From the NCBI GenBank assembly GCA_036365145.1, contig JAEOAD010000982.1, positions 4,924,001 through 4,988,000 of the forward strand: a DNA stretch of 64,000 nucleotides. Direction: 5' to 3'. Shown here in pieces: positions 11,643 to 20,845 of this stretch; position 1 is the first letter of the stretch, and each line of letters begins with the position of its first letter. This DNA is from Orientallactaga sibirica (Eukaryota; Chordata; Mammalia; Rodentia; Dipodidae). The notes beneath the pieces are model-generated. The model ran no database searches. It had not been told where the DNA came from and saw only the letters and a list, made by a program, of their open reading frames with translations. A program made the translations under genes and the position numbers.

Positions 11643-12010
11643 GATGGGTGGAGAGATGGCTCAGCAGCTGAGAGTGCTTCCTGCAAAATCATGAGGGCCT
11701 GAGCGAGCCTTCCAGTGCTGAATTCAATTCCATAAAACTCATGTAAATAGCTGAGCATGGCTATACATGTCTAAAACTCCAGTCATGTAGGGAAAAGAGA
11801 CTGGAGAATCACTCGAGTTCATGATAATTTCAAGCTCTAGAATTGGTACAGATAGTCTAGCTAGAGGGAAAAAAGTGGTGAGCAATGGAAGCGGACACCT
11901 AATATACTCTTCTGGCCTCCACATGCATGTATGGGGTGTGCATCTGGACACATATGTGCATACACCACACACACACCACAGCAAACATACTAAACACATA
12001 TACATGCAAA
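11643..12010 (+). mobile_element. B4-like composite SINE
   Basis: The head GGGTGGAGAGATGGCTCAGC is followed by a tRNA-like half and a B1-like half (GCTGAGCATGGCTATACATG). The element ends with CTTCTGGCCTCCACATGCATG and a CACA-rich tail. Confidence 0.7.
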
Positions 12011-12114
12011 AAATGTAGCTGAAGATATAATTTCATGCATGCAAGGCTTCCACTATAGATATGGTTCTCTACAATGAGCATTCTTTTTGTGGTGCCTGTA
12101 TACATAGTATACTA

Positions 12115-12440
12115 TGTGCATGTATGCATGTGTGTTAGTGCACGCATACACATGCTATGGCACATGTAAAAGTCAGCGGGCAATTTTGGATGTCTGGTCC
12201 TCACCTTCCACTTTGAAGCAGCGTCTCTCATTGTTGTTCACCACTGCATTCACCAGATTAGCTGGCCCCTAGCTCTGGGGAACTGCTGTCTCTGTGTCTG
12301 TTCTCACTATAGGTTCACTGGGATTACAGATGTCCACCACAACACCCGGCTTTTAGGTTGATGCTACAGATCTGAACTCAAGTATATACACTTGCATGAC
12401 AATCAATTTAGGCACTAAGCTGTCACTCCAGGGCTGAAAT
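12115..12440 (-). mobile_element. TG-rich rodent repeat (URR1-like)
   Basis: On the plus strand it begins in TGTATGCATGTGTG sequence, passes TGTCTGGTCCTCACCTTCC, the GTCTCTCATTGTTGTTCACC block and a CACTGGGATTACAGATG block, and ends near CACTCCAGGGCTG. The same order of blocks recurs at 16267, 20275 and 44975. I recall this as the rodent repeat URR1, but the name was not checked. Confidence 0.55.
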
Positions 12441-12472
12441 GAATTCTCTTGAATATTAGTTCTTTTCCTTAC

Positions 12473-12602
12473 CTGTGAATACCACAAGTTATCCAAGTTC
12501 CAGGAAACAGACATGGTTTTGTCTTTGGATCTGAGCAGTGAAGAGTTTGGGTCACTACTGTCATCATCAAATATTCGTGAAATAACTGCGTGACTAACAT
12601 TA
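12473..12602 (-). CDS. Candidate internal coding exon, unknown gene
   Basis: The minus-strand segment of 130 bases ends at a strong splice donor, CACAG|GTAAGG (donor GT at 12471-12472). One possible acceptor is CATTATGTAG just above 12602, which has a poor pyrimidine tract. Read with one leading base, the frame is open for 43 codons. It includes an acidic patch (IFDDDSSDPNSS) and a tryptophan-rich end (SWNLDNLWYSQ). The incoming phase fits the outgoing phase of the candidate exon at 14171-14361. I do not recognise the protein. A longer frame on the same strand (12469-12678) ignores the donor and looks less protein-like. Confidence 0.4.
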
Positions 12603-12689
12603 CTACATAATGTACTCCATGATCAAGTAAATAATGCACTCTCTTATTGATGCTTGTAGCAGACAGCTTCTGGTTCACTGAGACGAACT

Positions 12690-13028
12690 TCCAGACCAGG
12701 CACAGTTATGGAGGAAGGGATATTATTTATTGAAGCTTACAGATCCAGGGGAAGTTCCATAGTGGCAAAAGAAGCTGACCTGCTCTCACAGGACCAGGCA
12801 AGAGAGAGAGAGAGAGAGAGAGAGCCAGCCAAAAGCCACACAGCACCAGCACACCCCAGGAACTTCAGCTAGGCACACTTTGCATATATTTAGATTAAAA
12901 TATCAAATCTACCACCACACCTTAAGATCCGCCCAGTGACATTTCCTCCAGCCAGGTAGCTGCAGATGTAAACTATAAACTAATAAAACCCTGAATATAT
13001 TGGCGGCCATCTATTCAAACTACCACAA
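12690..13028 (-). mobile_element. MaLR-like LTR, antisense, with (GA)n
   Basis: It is antisense. The TATTTATTGAAGCTTACAGATCC block corresponds to the usual TTTATTTTGGCTTACAG block of this family, and the end reads GCGGCCATCTATTCAAACTACCACA. A GA run at 12800-12824 lies in the middle. It resembles 39790-40140. Confidence 0.6.
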
Positions 13029-13029
13029 T

Positions 13030-13999
13030 GCTGCATGTTCTTGGTGTTAAAATACCATGTCCACTAACTGATATGTTTCATGAGCTCATTCCAAGTTGAA
13101 CCTACCAAAAATCTTTCTCGGGGGGTGGGGCGTAACTTGTTAATTTGCAGGATTGTTTTGGAAATATAGAAGAGAGGGTTTTTTTTTTTTTTCTACTGAA
13201 AACTCAGATTCACAGATGGATCTTGTGAGTCTTATTGGACAAGGTCTGGTGGGATAAGATGAATCATGGGAAGTAGGTTTGCAGGTGTTCCCACTTTTCT
13301 CCAAACTGTTATTTCATATTGAATTCTCTGTGTTACTCCATTGTGTTGCAAAGCACTGTCCACTGAACACAACCATTACCATCTTCATCAGAGAAGCTGG
13401 TGATGACTGAAGAAACCCTCGAGATGAGGCCGGATGGCATTCTATCTAGAAGGATGGGGGAGGGAGGATCATAGACCCTCACCTTAGATCTCAGCCATTA
13501 CCTTCTGTGCCTCCCTACCAGATGTATGTAGTTCTACCCCAGTTGTATGTGGTCTCAGGATGTGCTAGAGTACATAAAGTGTGTAAGGATAACTGAAGAG
13601 GGCACTCCATCTATGCAACTATGGGGCTGTCATCATCCATGTGGGGTGAGACTTTTCAGTAGAGCAGCTTCTTTTGGGTCAGCCACACTTACAGGTAACC
13701 CCTGACCCATAGTTCTCTAAAAGGCACCCGATAACCTCATTGGTCATCAAGCTTTACTTGGGTGGGAACCTTACTTTGCATCATTGGGACTCTATGTCTG
13801 AGGGATGCAAATATTTGTTTTCTGTTCCCCAGAAAAGGTTCACACACAATAATTTGGCAAGAAAAGCTCTTACAAAGAAGTGTAATTTAAAGAGATATAA
13901 ATAATTCATTATAAATGAAGCAAAAGAAAATAATCATTTTCTTTACAAGAAAATATTTCACTTTCAAACAAGTGATCATTTTTCTCTGATTTTTGATGG

Positions 14000-14002
<3 letters not shown>
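13030..14002. other. Unique DNA downstream of candidate exon
   Basis: About 970 bases without a recognised repeat, apart from a T run near 13178. If the candidate exons are real, this is intron. No further exon is convincing here. Confidence 0.4.

Positions 14003-14074
<72 letters not shown>
14003..14074 (+). repeat. Compound (TC)n(AC)n microsatellite
   Basis: About 44 bases of CT repeat pass directly into about 28 bases of CA repeat with no interruption. It lies about 100 bases from the candidate coding exon at 14171-14361. Confidence 0.97.
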
Positions 14075-14170
14075 CACAAATATAGACAAATATAGGCAGA
14101 AGAGGCAAACTACTGTCACCCACCTCATGCATGCTTGGAGACTGTTTCCCAGGACTGTGAGTGAGCCTAC

Positions 14171-14361
14171 CGTTCAGCAATAAGGAGGGCTATGGGGCGC
14201 TCCACAGAGTGGAGAACTTGGCGAACCTTGAATACGGTCTCTTCAGGTTTCTCATCAATCAGACCAGATTTGTCGAAGATTGGGGCATGGGAGAGGCCAA
14301 GCTCAAAGGCCTCACTGAAAGTGTATTTTATAAAACGGAGCCACTGTAGCTGGAGTTCTTT
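14171..14361 (-). CDS. Candidate internal coding exon, unknown gene
   Basis: The minus-strand segment of 191 bases is open for 63 codons plus two bases. The proposed acceptor ends CTTTCACATGTAAG, with a branch-point-like CCTAAC about 20 bases before. The proposed donor is GAACG|GTAGGC. The frame contains motifs such as HAPIFDKSGLIDEKPEETVF and SVERPIALLIAER; hydrophobic and charged residues alternate as in a helical repeat protein. Six CpGs fall within about 180 bases in a CpG-poor neighbourhood, as in many conserved exons. Splicing to 12473-12602 keeps the frame open and forms an arginine at the junction. The upstream limit is uncertain because the frame stays open 18 bases further. The gene is not recognised, and chance is not excluded. 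Confidence 0.45.
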
Positions 14362-14487
14362 CTTACATGTGAAAGTCAATGTTAGGAAGAAGCTGCTTTA
14401 AATTGCTCTCATTAGCAATCTGCCAAGTGGAACTGTTAATAGGACAATTGGGTTATGGAACCTTTACTATAGTTTTTCTTTTCCTGT

Positions 14488-14490
<3 letters not shown>

Positions 14491-14520
<30 letters not shown>
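14491..14520 (+). repeat. (TG)n microsatellite
   Basis: A pure TG run of 30 bases, about 130 bases upstream of the candidate exon on the minus strand. Confidence 0.97.
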
Positions 14521-14521
<1 letters not shown>

Positions 14522-14655
14522 TTTTGTTTTTCAGTCTCCTAAATGTATACAATGAAAGCTGTCACCTTCAAATTACAAATGGTTTCAACACTGGCATAAC
14601 CTTGCTAATTTCAGAAATCTTCTAAGCAACTATTCAAAAAAAAAAAAAAGTAAAT

Positions 14656-14884
14656 GGGCTGGAGAGATGGTTTAGCAGTAAAGGCATTTGCCTGAAAAGC
14701 CATAGGACCCAGGTTTGACTCCCCAGGACCCACATAAGCCAGATGCACAAGGGGGTGCATGTGTCTGGAGTTTGTGTTCAGTGGCCGCAGGCCCTGGTCC
14801 TCCCTCCCTCTCTCCCTCTTTCTTTCTTTCTCTCTCTCTCTCCCTGCATCTCTCTCTCAAATAAGTAAAAAATAAAATAAAAAG
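14656..14884 (+). mobile_element. B2-like tRNA SINE
   Basis: A sense copy with the head GGGCTGGAGAGATGGTTTAG, a CT-rich run at 14802-14860 and an AAATAAGTAAAAAATAAAA tail. AAAAAGTAA flanks both ends as a short target duplication. Confidence 0.9.
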
Positions 14885-14889
14885 TAACT

Positions 14890-16266
14890 GTACATGTGAG
14901 GGAATTCCTCCCCCCCCAATCTTGTTTACTGACCTAAATATGTAATGAAACAATATGTTACTAAAACCATTTTTCTCATTTTCTTGTTATTTGGGTTGTC
15001 TGATATCAATGAGTTTTCCTCTGTTTCTCTCTCAAACTCTCTCACCCTATCTCGCTCTCAATCTCTCTCTCTTCATTCATTTCTTTCCTTTTTTTTTTTT
15101 CCTCCCCAAGTTTGGAAAGTCTACATTCTCAGCACCTCCTCTCTTCATCCCACAATGATCTTTTTAGTCTTCCTCCTAATTGAAGAGCCTGGCACTTCAA
15201 CAACCTGGCCTATTCATTCCCAGAGCAATGTTATATATGCAAGACTGAAGCCAAGATTAATGTCTTCATCCCCGGACGTGTTCATGCCAACACCTTCTGG
15301 ATAAGGTCAAACACAGAGACAGTTACGACAAAACATGTTCCTGATCAATATGTTTGCACTCGCTCACATAGTTATACTTTTGTTGCAACTCAATTATTCA
15401 ATGGATTTTTAATGGGATGACATTTATTTGGCTCAACTGAAGTTATTCCAATGGGCTGGAGATGGCGTCACCTATGTGGGTGGGTATTCATGTGGGCGCC
15501 CTACTGAGACAGAACTGCTGCCAAATTCCACAAAATTCCTCACATTGACTCTCAGGCTGCCCACCCAGCCACTTCAGACCAGTACCCTATTGGATGGTAA
15601 CACTGGAACTCTACACTCTCACCAGCCAGATATTTTGAATCAACTCTGTGTCCTCAATGCTGGCAAAACTTCATAGCATCCTTTCTTTGAGATGCTGCAT
15701 AGCAATACTGGAGAAATGGCCCTTTCATTGGCCTTAGCCACTTTAAGGCTATGCAAATGAATATTGCTTGAGCTGTGCAGGTGGAAACAGAAACCTCACA
15801 CTTGACAGGTGAAGAGTGAAGAGTAGGAAAGTAGATGTATGCAGACCATAAGGCTGGGAGTGGCTTCATGAAATGTGCAGGAGATGTACTAATGACAGGC
15901 CCATGTTCAGACACAAGAGCAAAATATTAATTACAAAGAGCAAGGGTGAGTGACAGCATCCAGATGGTGGCTTTATGCAAGGATGCTATTACAGGAACCA
16001 GTGGCTAATCCCTGTTTCTATTGCTAAGCCTAGTAAAAATTAAAATCAAATTGAATATCCAATGTCTATTTCATGGGGTTGAGCTTTTTTCCTTTCCATG
16101 TATTGTGGTCATTTATTAATTGTCACTTGTTAATTTTTCATTGTTTCAAGAAATGTTGTTACTCATATTCTAATCAACCTCTGCTTTATCATGTAAATTC
16201 AAACAGGACATGGACAGTCTTTGGATCCTATTCATATGCAAATGTAAATTGTAAGCTTCCTGTGTG
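14890..16266. other. Unique DNA, no supported gene
   Basis: About 1.4 kb with CT-rich low complexity at 15020-15110. A 119-codon plus frame (14945-15304) is driven by CT-rich sequence at its centre and lacks any motif. A pyrimidine tract ending CCTCCCCAAG at about 15110 looks like a splice acceptor, but no convincing exon follows. The frame at 15428-15676 is also unsupported. Confidence 0.4.
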
Positions 16267-16269
16267 AAT

Positions 16270-16306
<37 letters not shown>

Positions 16307-16615
16307 CACTCATGTGCCTATGTGAACATGTGGAAGTCAGAGGACAGCCTCAGGGGAGGGCTGTTGGTCCTTTCCTTCCATCTGGTTTGAAATAGGGTCT
16401 CTCCAGTTATTTTGCTACTGTGAGTGCAAAAGTAGCTGCGCCATGAGCCCTGGAATCCTCCTGACTCTGCCGCCCATTTCCATAGGTACATTGGGACAAC
16501 AGACGCATGGGCACCATTGCATCTGGCTTTATGTGGGGTCTAGGAATATAAAGTGCAGTCATCAGGCTTGCACACCAAGTGTTTTTATCTACTGAGCCAT
16601 CTCCTCAGCCCATAA
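16267..16615 (-). mobile_element. TG-rich rodent repeat (URR1-like)
   Basis: Starts with a (TG)n run at about 16273-16305. It continues with GTCAGAGGACAGCCTCAGG, a GGGTCTCTCCAGTTATTTTGC block and a TTGGGACAACAGACGC block, and ends CTGAGCCATCTCCTCAGCCC at 16592-16611. The order is the same as in 12115-12440 and 20275-20845. Confidence 0.65.
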
Positions 16616-16734
16616 ACTATGTATTTTCCAGGTTGATTTTCCATTATATTTTACCTGTATGTGGGATCTAATTGGAAGTAAGCATTCTATAAAGATCATC
16701 ACAATATTAAATGTATGCATCTCTTGATTATCTA

Positions 16735-17000
16735 AAACATAAAAGTTGCTTTTTTGTTGTTGTAACCAAAATATCTCATAAACAACCTGAAGTTGGAGTT
16801 ATTTATTTTGGCTCACAGGATCAAATGTGTCAATCCATTTTGACAACAAGGGCATGGTACAACAGGCCAGTTGTCATCAAGAAGAAAGGAAGCAGACATA
16901 AAATGACAAGCAGGAAGGGCTTGGAGCAAAAGTAGCCCCACAGACATGTCTCCAGTGACCTATCTCAAAACAGGTCGATAGCCCTCCTGAGGATGACATC
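16735..17000 (-). mobile_element. MaLR-like LTR fragment, antisense
   Basis: The antisense blocks GTAACCAAAATATCTCATAA and AGTTATTTATTTTGGCTCACAG correspond to the antisense 3' end of MaLR LTRs. The rest is diverged and the far end is unclear. Confidence 0.5.
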
Positions 17001-17729
17001 TCAAGTTGTCCTCTATCCTACACATGTACACACACACACACCACAAATACACACAGCGTGCATTTGCACAGATATCAACATGCAGATGTATGCACAGACA
17101 CACACATACAGGCATTAACAAAAAAAGCCATAGTTCTGTCTCTTATGTCCACATAATCTGTCATTCTTTGTGCTACACTATGATTCTGCTTTTCCTCTGC
17201 TTCTACTCCTCATAATTTCAACAGCACAAATCTACCTTCCTAAGTTCCTGCTGTCATCATACCTCATTGTAATGTTCATGTTGTAATGTCAAAATTTATA
17301 ATCCTCTTACAAAATTGCTTATGAAGCAGGCTGCATAGTGTGTTTATTAAAGGGAGAAGGCCTTCGGGCATGATTCCTTGAGAGATTACAATGTGGCAGA
17401 ACTTATGAAAATGTGTGTTTATTGCAAATGCAAGGGGAACTCATTGGACCCAAAAGTGAAGCTAATAGAAATGAGGCTACTGTTTGATAAACAGTTTCTA
17501 AAGAAAAGGTTAAAATTCTTTCAGGTGCTGGTAAAAGAGACAAGATGATCAAGTTTTGGCCCCAATTACTATGATGAAATGTTCTACTCATGTAAGTCCT
17601 TTTTATGTGAATAAAAACAACTTTAGTATGATTTCTAATTGGCCTTATTCCAAGGCTTCTAGATTTTGTCTTTAAGCTTTTGCTCAGGATAAACGTACTC
17701 TATCAGAGCATTGTAGCTTAAATGTAAGG
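17000..17729. other. Unique DNA with exon-like signals
   Basis: CACA-rich sequence lies at 17027-17110. On the minus strand an excellent splice-acceptor-like tract (TTGTCTCTTTTACCAG) ends just before 17527 and is followed by about 41 open codons to a stop at 17403. On the plus strand an overlapping frame of about 65 codons is open over 17351-17548. Neither has a recognisable motif, so no exon is called. Confidence 0.35.
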
Positions 17730-17965
17730 TGTCTCTCGGGTTCTCCAGCATTAGCCACCATCTGTGACAAGCAGCTCCTCTAACCAAGAGTGAGGGCAGC
17801 ATGGATCAAAGGGAGGCTTTAGATGATCCATTTAGCCAAAGGACAGTGAAAGTTTCCCTCTGGGGTCTAACATTTTCCAAGCCATATGCTTAGTTTTAAT
17901 GTATCTTATTTATTTTATTTCTTTAATTTGCAAGCAGCAAGAGACAGAGAGAAAAGAGAGGGGAT

Positions 17966-18004
<39 letters not shown>

Positions 18005-18615
18005 GACTTGCTAGGGCCTCTTGCCACTGCAAATGAATTCTAGATGCATGCACCACTTTGTGCATATGGCTTTACATGGTCCTGGGGAAACAAACCCAGG
18101 TTGTTAGGCTTTTGCAGGCAAGCTCCAGCCTGCCATATGATTTTGATTTGGTTCTCAGTACCAGACATTGATTCCCTCCCACTGAGTGGACCTCGTACCC
18201 AATCAGAGAGTAGTTAATTACCCCCATAACTCCGGTGCCACTCTTGCCTTGGTGGATACATTTTGTCTGTCTTGTTGATATTGTGGTGTGAAGGATCCAT
18301 TGTTTGTTCATACTGTTAGTGACTTTTATTTCACAACAGTTTACATAGCACTTTCCAGCTGGCCAGCAGGGAGCTGACTTCCATCTCAGTTCCAGAATCT
18401 CAGTTCCAGATTGATTTCTCAATTTCCTGCAAAGTAGCTTGTGGTGTCTTCAGCAATAGAGCTTTACCACTGGTGGGTAGCCAAATGTTTTGGCAATGAC
18501 ATTCATTGTCTTGAAGGTCTCATGGACCTTCCTGACCAACAGCTCACTATTAGAGGTGTCCCAGTTCTGACTTTGGGATTTACCAACAATAGCAATGGTT
18601 TTTAGGGTAAAGCTT
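17730..18615 (-). mobile_element. L1 3'UTR-type segment, interrupted
   Basis: It aligns by eye block for block with 41040-41660, for example CACCATCTGTGACAAGCAG against CACCATCTGCAAAAAGCAG, and the shared CCAAACAGAGAGTAGTT-type block. The B2-like SINE at 17889-18131 interrupts it. The minus frame at 18072-18422 is chance reading through this untranslated segment. Confidence 0.7.
17889..18131 (-). mobile_element. B2-like tRNA SINE inserted in L1
   Basis: An antisense copy with a (GA)n run at 17969-18002. It is flanked by GCCATATG at 17881-17888 and 18132-18139, which fits a target duplication. The tRNA-head end is truncated (ends at GCTCCAGCCT). Confidence 0.85.
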
Positions 18616-18718
18616 TCTCCACTCCAGCAGGGTGCTTCCCCGCTCTCTCTGTCTGTCTCTCTCTGTTATTCTTTCTCTTTTAATTATCATGAAGAAGTAG
18701 GTCTCGATAGTACTAATT

Positions 18719-18884
18719 ATTATTATTATTATTTTTTTTTGGTTTTCCAAGGTAGGGTATGGCTGTAGCTCAGGCTGACCTGGAATTCCCTATGGAGTCT
18801 CGGGGTGGCTTTGAACTCACAGTAATTATCCTACCTCTGCCTCCCGAGTGCTGGGATTAAAGGTGTGTGCCACCACAATAGGTT
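18719..18884 (-). mobile_element. B1 SINE
   Basis: An antisense B1 with a T-rich start (GGTTTTCCAAGGTAGGG) and the GCTGGGATTAAAGGTGTG core. TACTAATT occurs at 18711-18718 and 18885-18892 as the target duplication. Confidence 0.9.
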
Positions 18885-19526
18885 TACTAATTCATTTTTG
18901 ATGGAATCTTTCAGGTCTCAAGCACAGAATCCTATTATTGGTGAATAAGGCTAATTTGACTTCTTCCTTTTCAATCCATTTTTTCTTTTCTTGGCTTATT
19001 GCTAGAGCAAAGACTTCAAGTACTATGTTAAATAGCATTGGAAAGATTGGCCATCCATGTCTTATTCCAGTATTTAGTGGGAATGCTTCAAAATTTTCCC
19101 CATTTAGTATGCTATTGACTTTTGTTGATTGTATATAGCCTTTAATATTTCAGATAGGATCCCACCATCACTAGTCTCACCCATGTATTTAAAACTTTTA
19201 TTTATTTATGTATTTATTTATTTACTTATTTATTTGCAAACAGCAAAAAAGGATGTGTGCACCTGCAAATAAACTCCACATTGTGCATCTAGCTTTATGT
19301 GGATACTGGGAAATCCAACCCAGATCTTCAGGCTTTGCAAGCAAGTACCTTTAACCACTATACTTTTTCTACCCAGCCGTCTAAACAGTGTTGTTAGCGT
19401 GAAGGGACATTGCATTTTGTTGATAAGCCTTTTCTGCATCTATTGAAAGAATCATATGTTTTTTGTTCTTAAGTCTATTTACGTGATATATTACGTTTAT
19501 CAATTTCTGTATGTTGAACCTATTGG
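18885..19526 (-). pseudogene. L1 ORF2 reverse-transcriptase fragment
   Basis: The plus strand shows antisense ORF2 sequence. The blocks around CTAGAGCAAAGACTTCAAGTACTATGTTAAATAG and GGCCATCCATGTCTTATTCCAG, and later GATAAGCCTTTTCTGCATC, correspond to the conserved reverse-transcriptase region of mammalian L1. A SINE interrupts it at 19197-19378. The part of ORF2 that should lie between this and the 3'UTR at 17730-18615 is missing, so the copy has an internal deletion as well as 5' truncation near 19526. Confidence 0.75.
19197..19378 (-). mobile_element. B2-like tRNA SINE, worn
   Basis: An antisense copy that starts with a TTTA-rich tail and ends near TACCCAGCC. It is short and diverged in the middle, and sits in the L1 reverse-transcriptase fragment. 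Confidence 0.8.
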
Positions 19527-19800
19527 AGGGGAGTGAGCAGGCAGTCTACATGTGTGACTTGTCTGAGTGCAGGGGGAGCACTCATTAGTGACCTGATGGT
19601 CCTGGTGGGTGCTCGCAGATGTCCTGTGCTGGGCATGGGGGTGAGTCTGTGGCATTGCTTACTGGGGACCTGAGCAGCTAGCATGGGCCAGTGTTCTACC
19701 TGTGCATCTGAGTTGGACACATGAGAGTGAGACGAGAGCCAAGTGGGCTTAGTCTTCTCTTTGCTACTGTGAGCATGGAGGCATGGGCATATGGTCTACA
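19527..19800. other. GC-richer unclassified segment
   Basis: It follows abruptly on the L1 break at 19526 and is clearly richer in G than its surroundings, with purine-rich and TGGG-rich motifs. It could be an L1 5' region in altered orientation, an LTR, or unique DNA. I cannot decide by eye. Confidence 0.35.
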
Positions 19801-20273
19801 CAAAAATGACTTGTTTGCTCCAGTGGGGAGCTCGTATGCCTAGTCTGCCACATTCTGGATCATAAAGAGATTTTCTATGCAACATTCTCAGTTGATGGTT
19901 GACTGGGTGGGTAAATAAAACCATGGAAATTGAAAGTGAAGCAAAATGACTGTGATTATGTTTACATGCAAAAGTAGTTATTTCCACAGTGTGCATTAGT
20001 AATAAGGAATAAGAATAACAGGAATAAGACCAAGGTTTGTCTGGAGAAGTAGAGAAGCTGTGACCTGTATGCATAGGTGTAAGGGGGCAGAAAGGAACAA
20101 CGGCAAAACTTGTGTGAAAAAATGTGTATGTATGCCTTTTAAAGGTAAATTGTACAGTACTTGGTTACCATTTCTATTGGCATTTAATGACTTACAAGTC
20201 CATCAGGTGCTAGAGGTTATCAGAAAACTCAAGTATCATACTTTCACTTTTTTAAAATCCCTGTGTTTCTATG

Positions 20274-20845
20274 CTTGTGTGTGTATAGGTGTGTGTGTCT
20301 GTGTGTGTGTATCTCTGTGTATGTGTGTATGTGTGTGTGAGTTCATGTGTCTCCATGCCATGACATGCCTGTATCATCAGAGGGTAACTTCAGCTGTCAG
20401 TCTTTGTTTACCATCTTTTTTTTTTTTTTTTTTTTTTTGGTTTTTCGAGGTAGGGTCTCACTGTGGCCCAGGCTGACCTGGAATTAACTATGTATTCTCA
20501 GGGTGACCTTGAACTCACGGCGATCCTCCTACTTCTGCCTCCCAAGTGCTGGGATTAAAGGCATGCGCCACCATGCCCGGCTTTTTGTTTACCATCTTGT
20601 TTGAGACATGGTCTCTTTGTTGTTCACTGCTATATATGCCAGTCTGTCTGTCTCAGGAGCTTTTGGTGATTGTTCTATCTCCACATCCCATCTCTCTATA
20701 GGAACACTGGGATAACAGACACTCACTATTGCATCAAGATTTGCATGGGTAATGGGGATCCAAACTTGGGTTCAGGGCAAGCCCTCAACTGTCACACTTG
20801 ATCAGAGCCTGCTTTTACCCACTGAGCCATCTCCCCAGCTCTAAG
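20274..20845 (-). mobile_element. TG-rich rodent repeat (URR1-like) split by B1
   Basis: A TG-rich start at 20274-20341 is followed by CATCAGAGGGTAACTTCAG. After the B1 it resumes with CTTGTTTGAGACATGGTCTC and TGTTGTTCACTGC, and ends CTGAGCCATCTCCCCAGC at about 20822-20839. The 138-codon plus frame 20060-20476 runs through this and the B1 and is not a gene. Confidence 0.65.
20418..20584 (-). mobile_element. B1 SINE inserted in URR1-like repeat
   Basis: An antisense B1 starting with a long T run. It is flanked by perfect 14-bp copies of TTGTTTACCATCTT at 20404-20417 and 20585-20598, a textbook L1-mediated target duplication. Confidence 0.95.

Noticed and set aside
13887..14180. Minus frame with RE repeats
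   Set aside because: It is the translation of the (TC)n(AC)n microsatellite.
14945..15304. 119-codon plus frame with S/L-rich start
   Set aside because: The centre is CT-rich low-complexity sequence, and no motif or splice support holds the frame together.
18072..18422. 116-codon minus frame
   Set aside because: It reads an L1 3'UTR-type segment that is shared with 41240-41640, where the frame is not preserved.
20060..20476. 138-codon plus frame
   Set aside because: It runs through a TG-rich repeat (giving CVCVCV) and into the T-rich end of an inserted B1.
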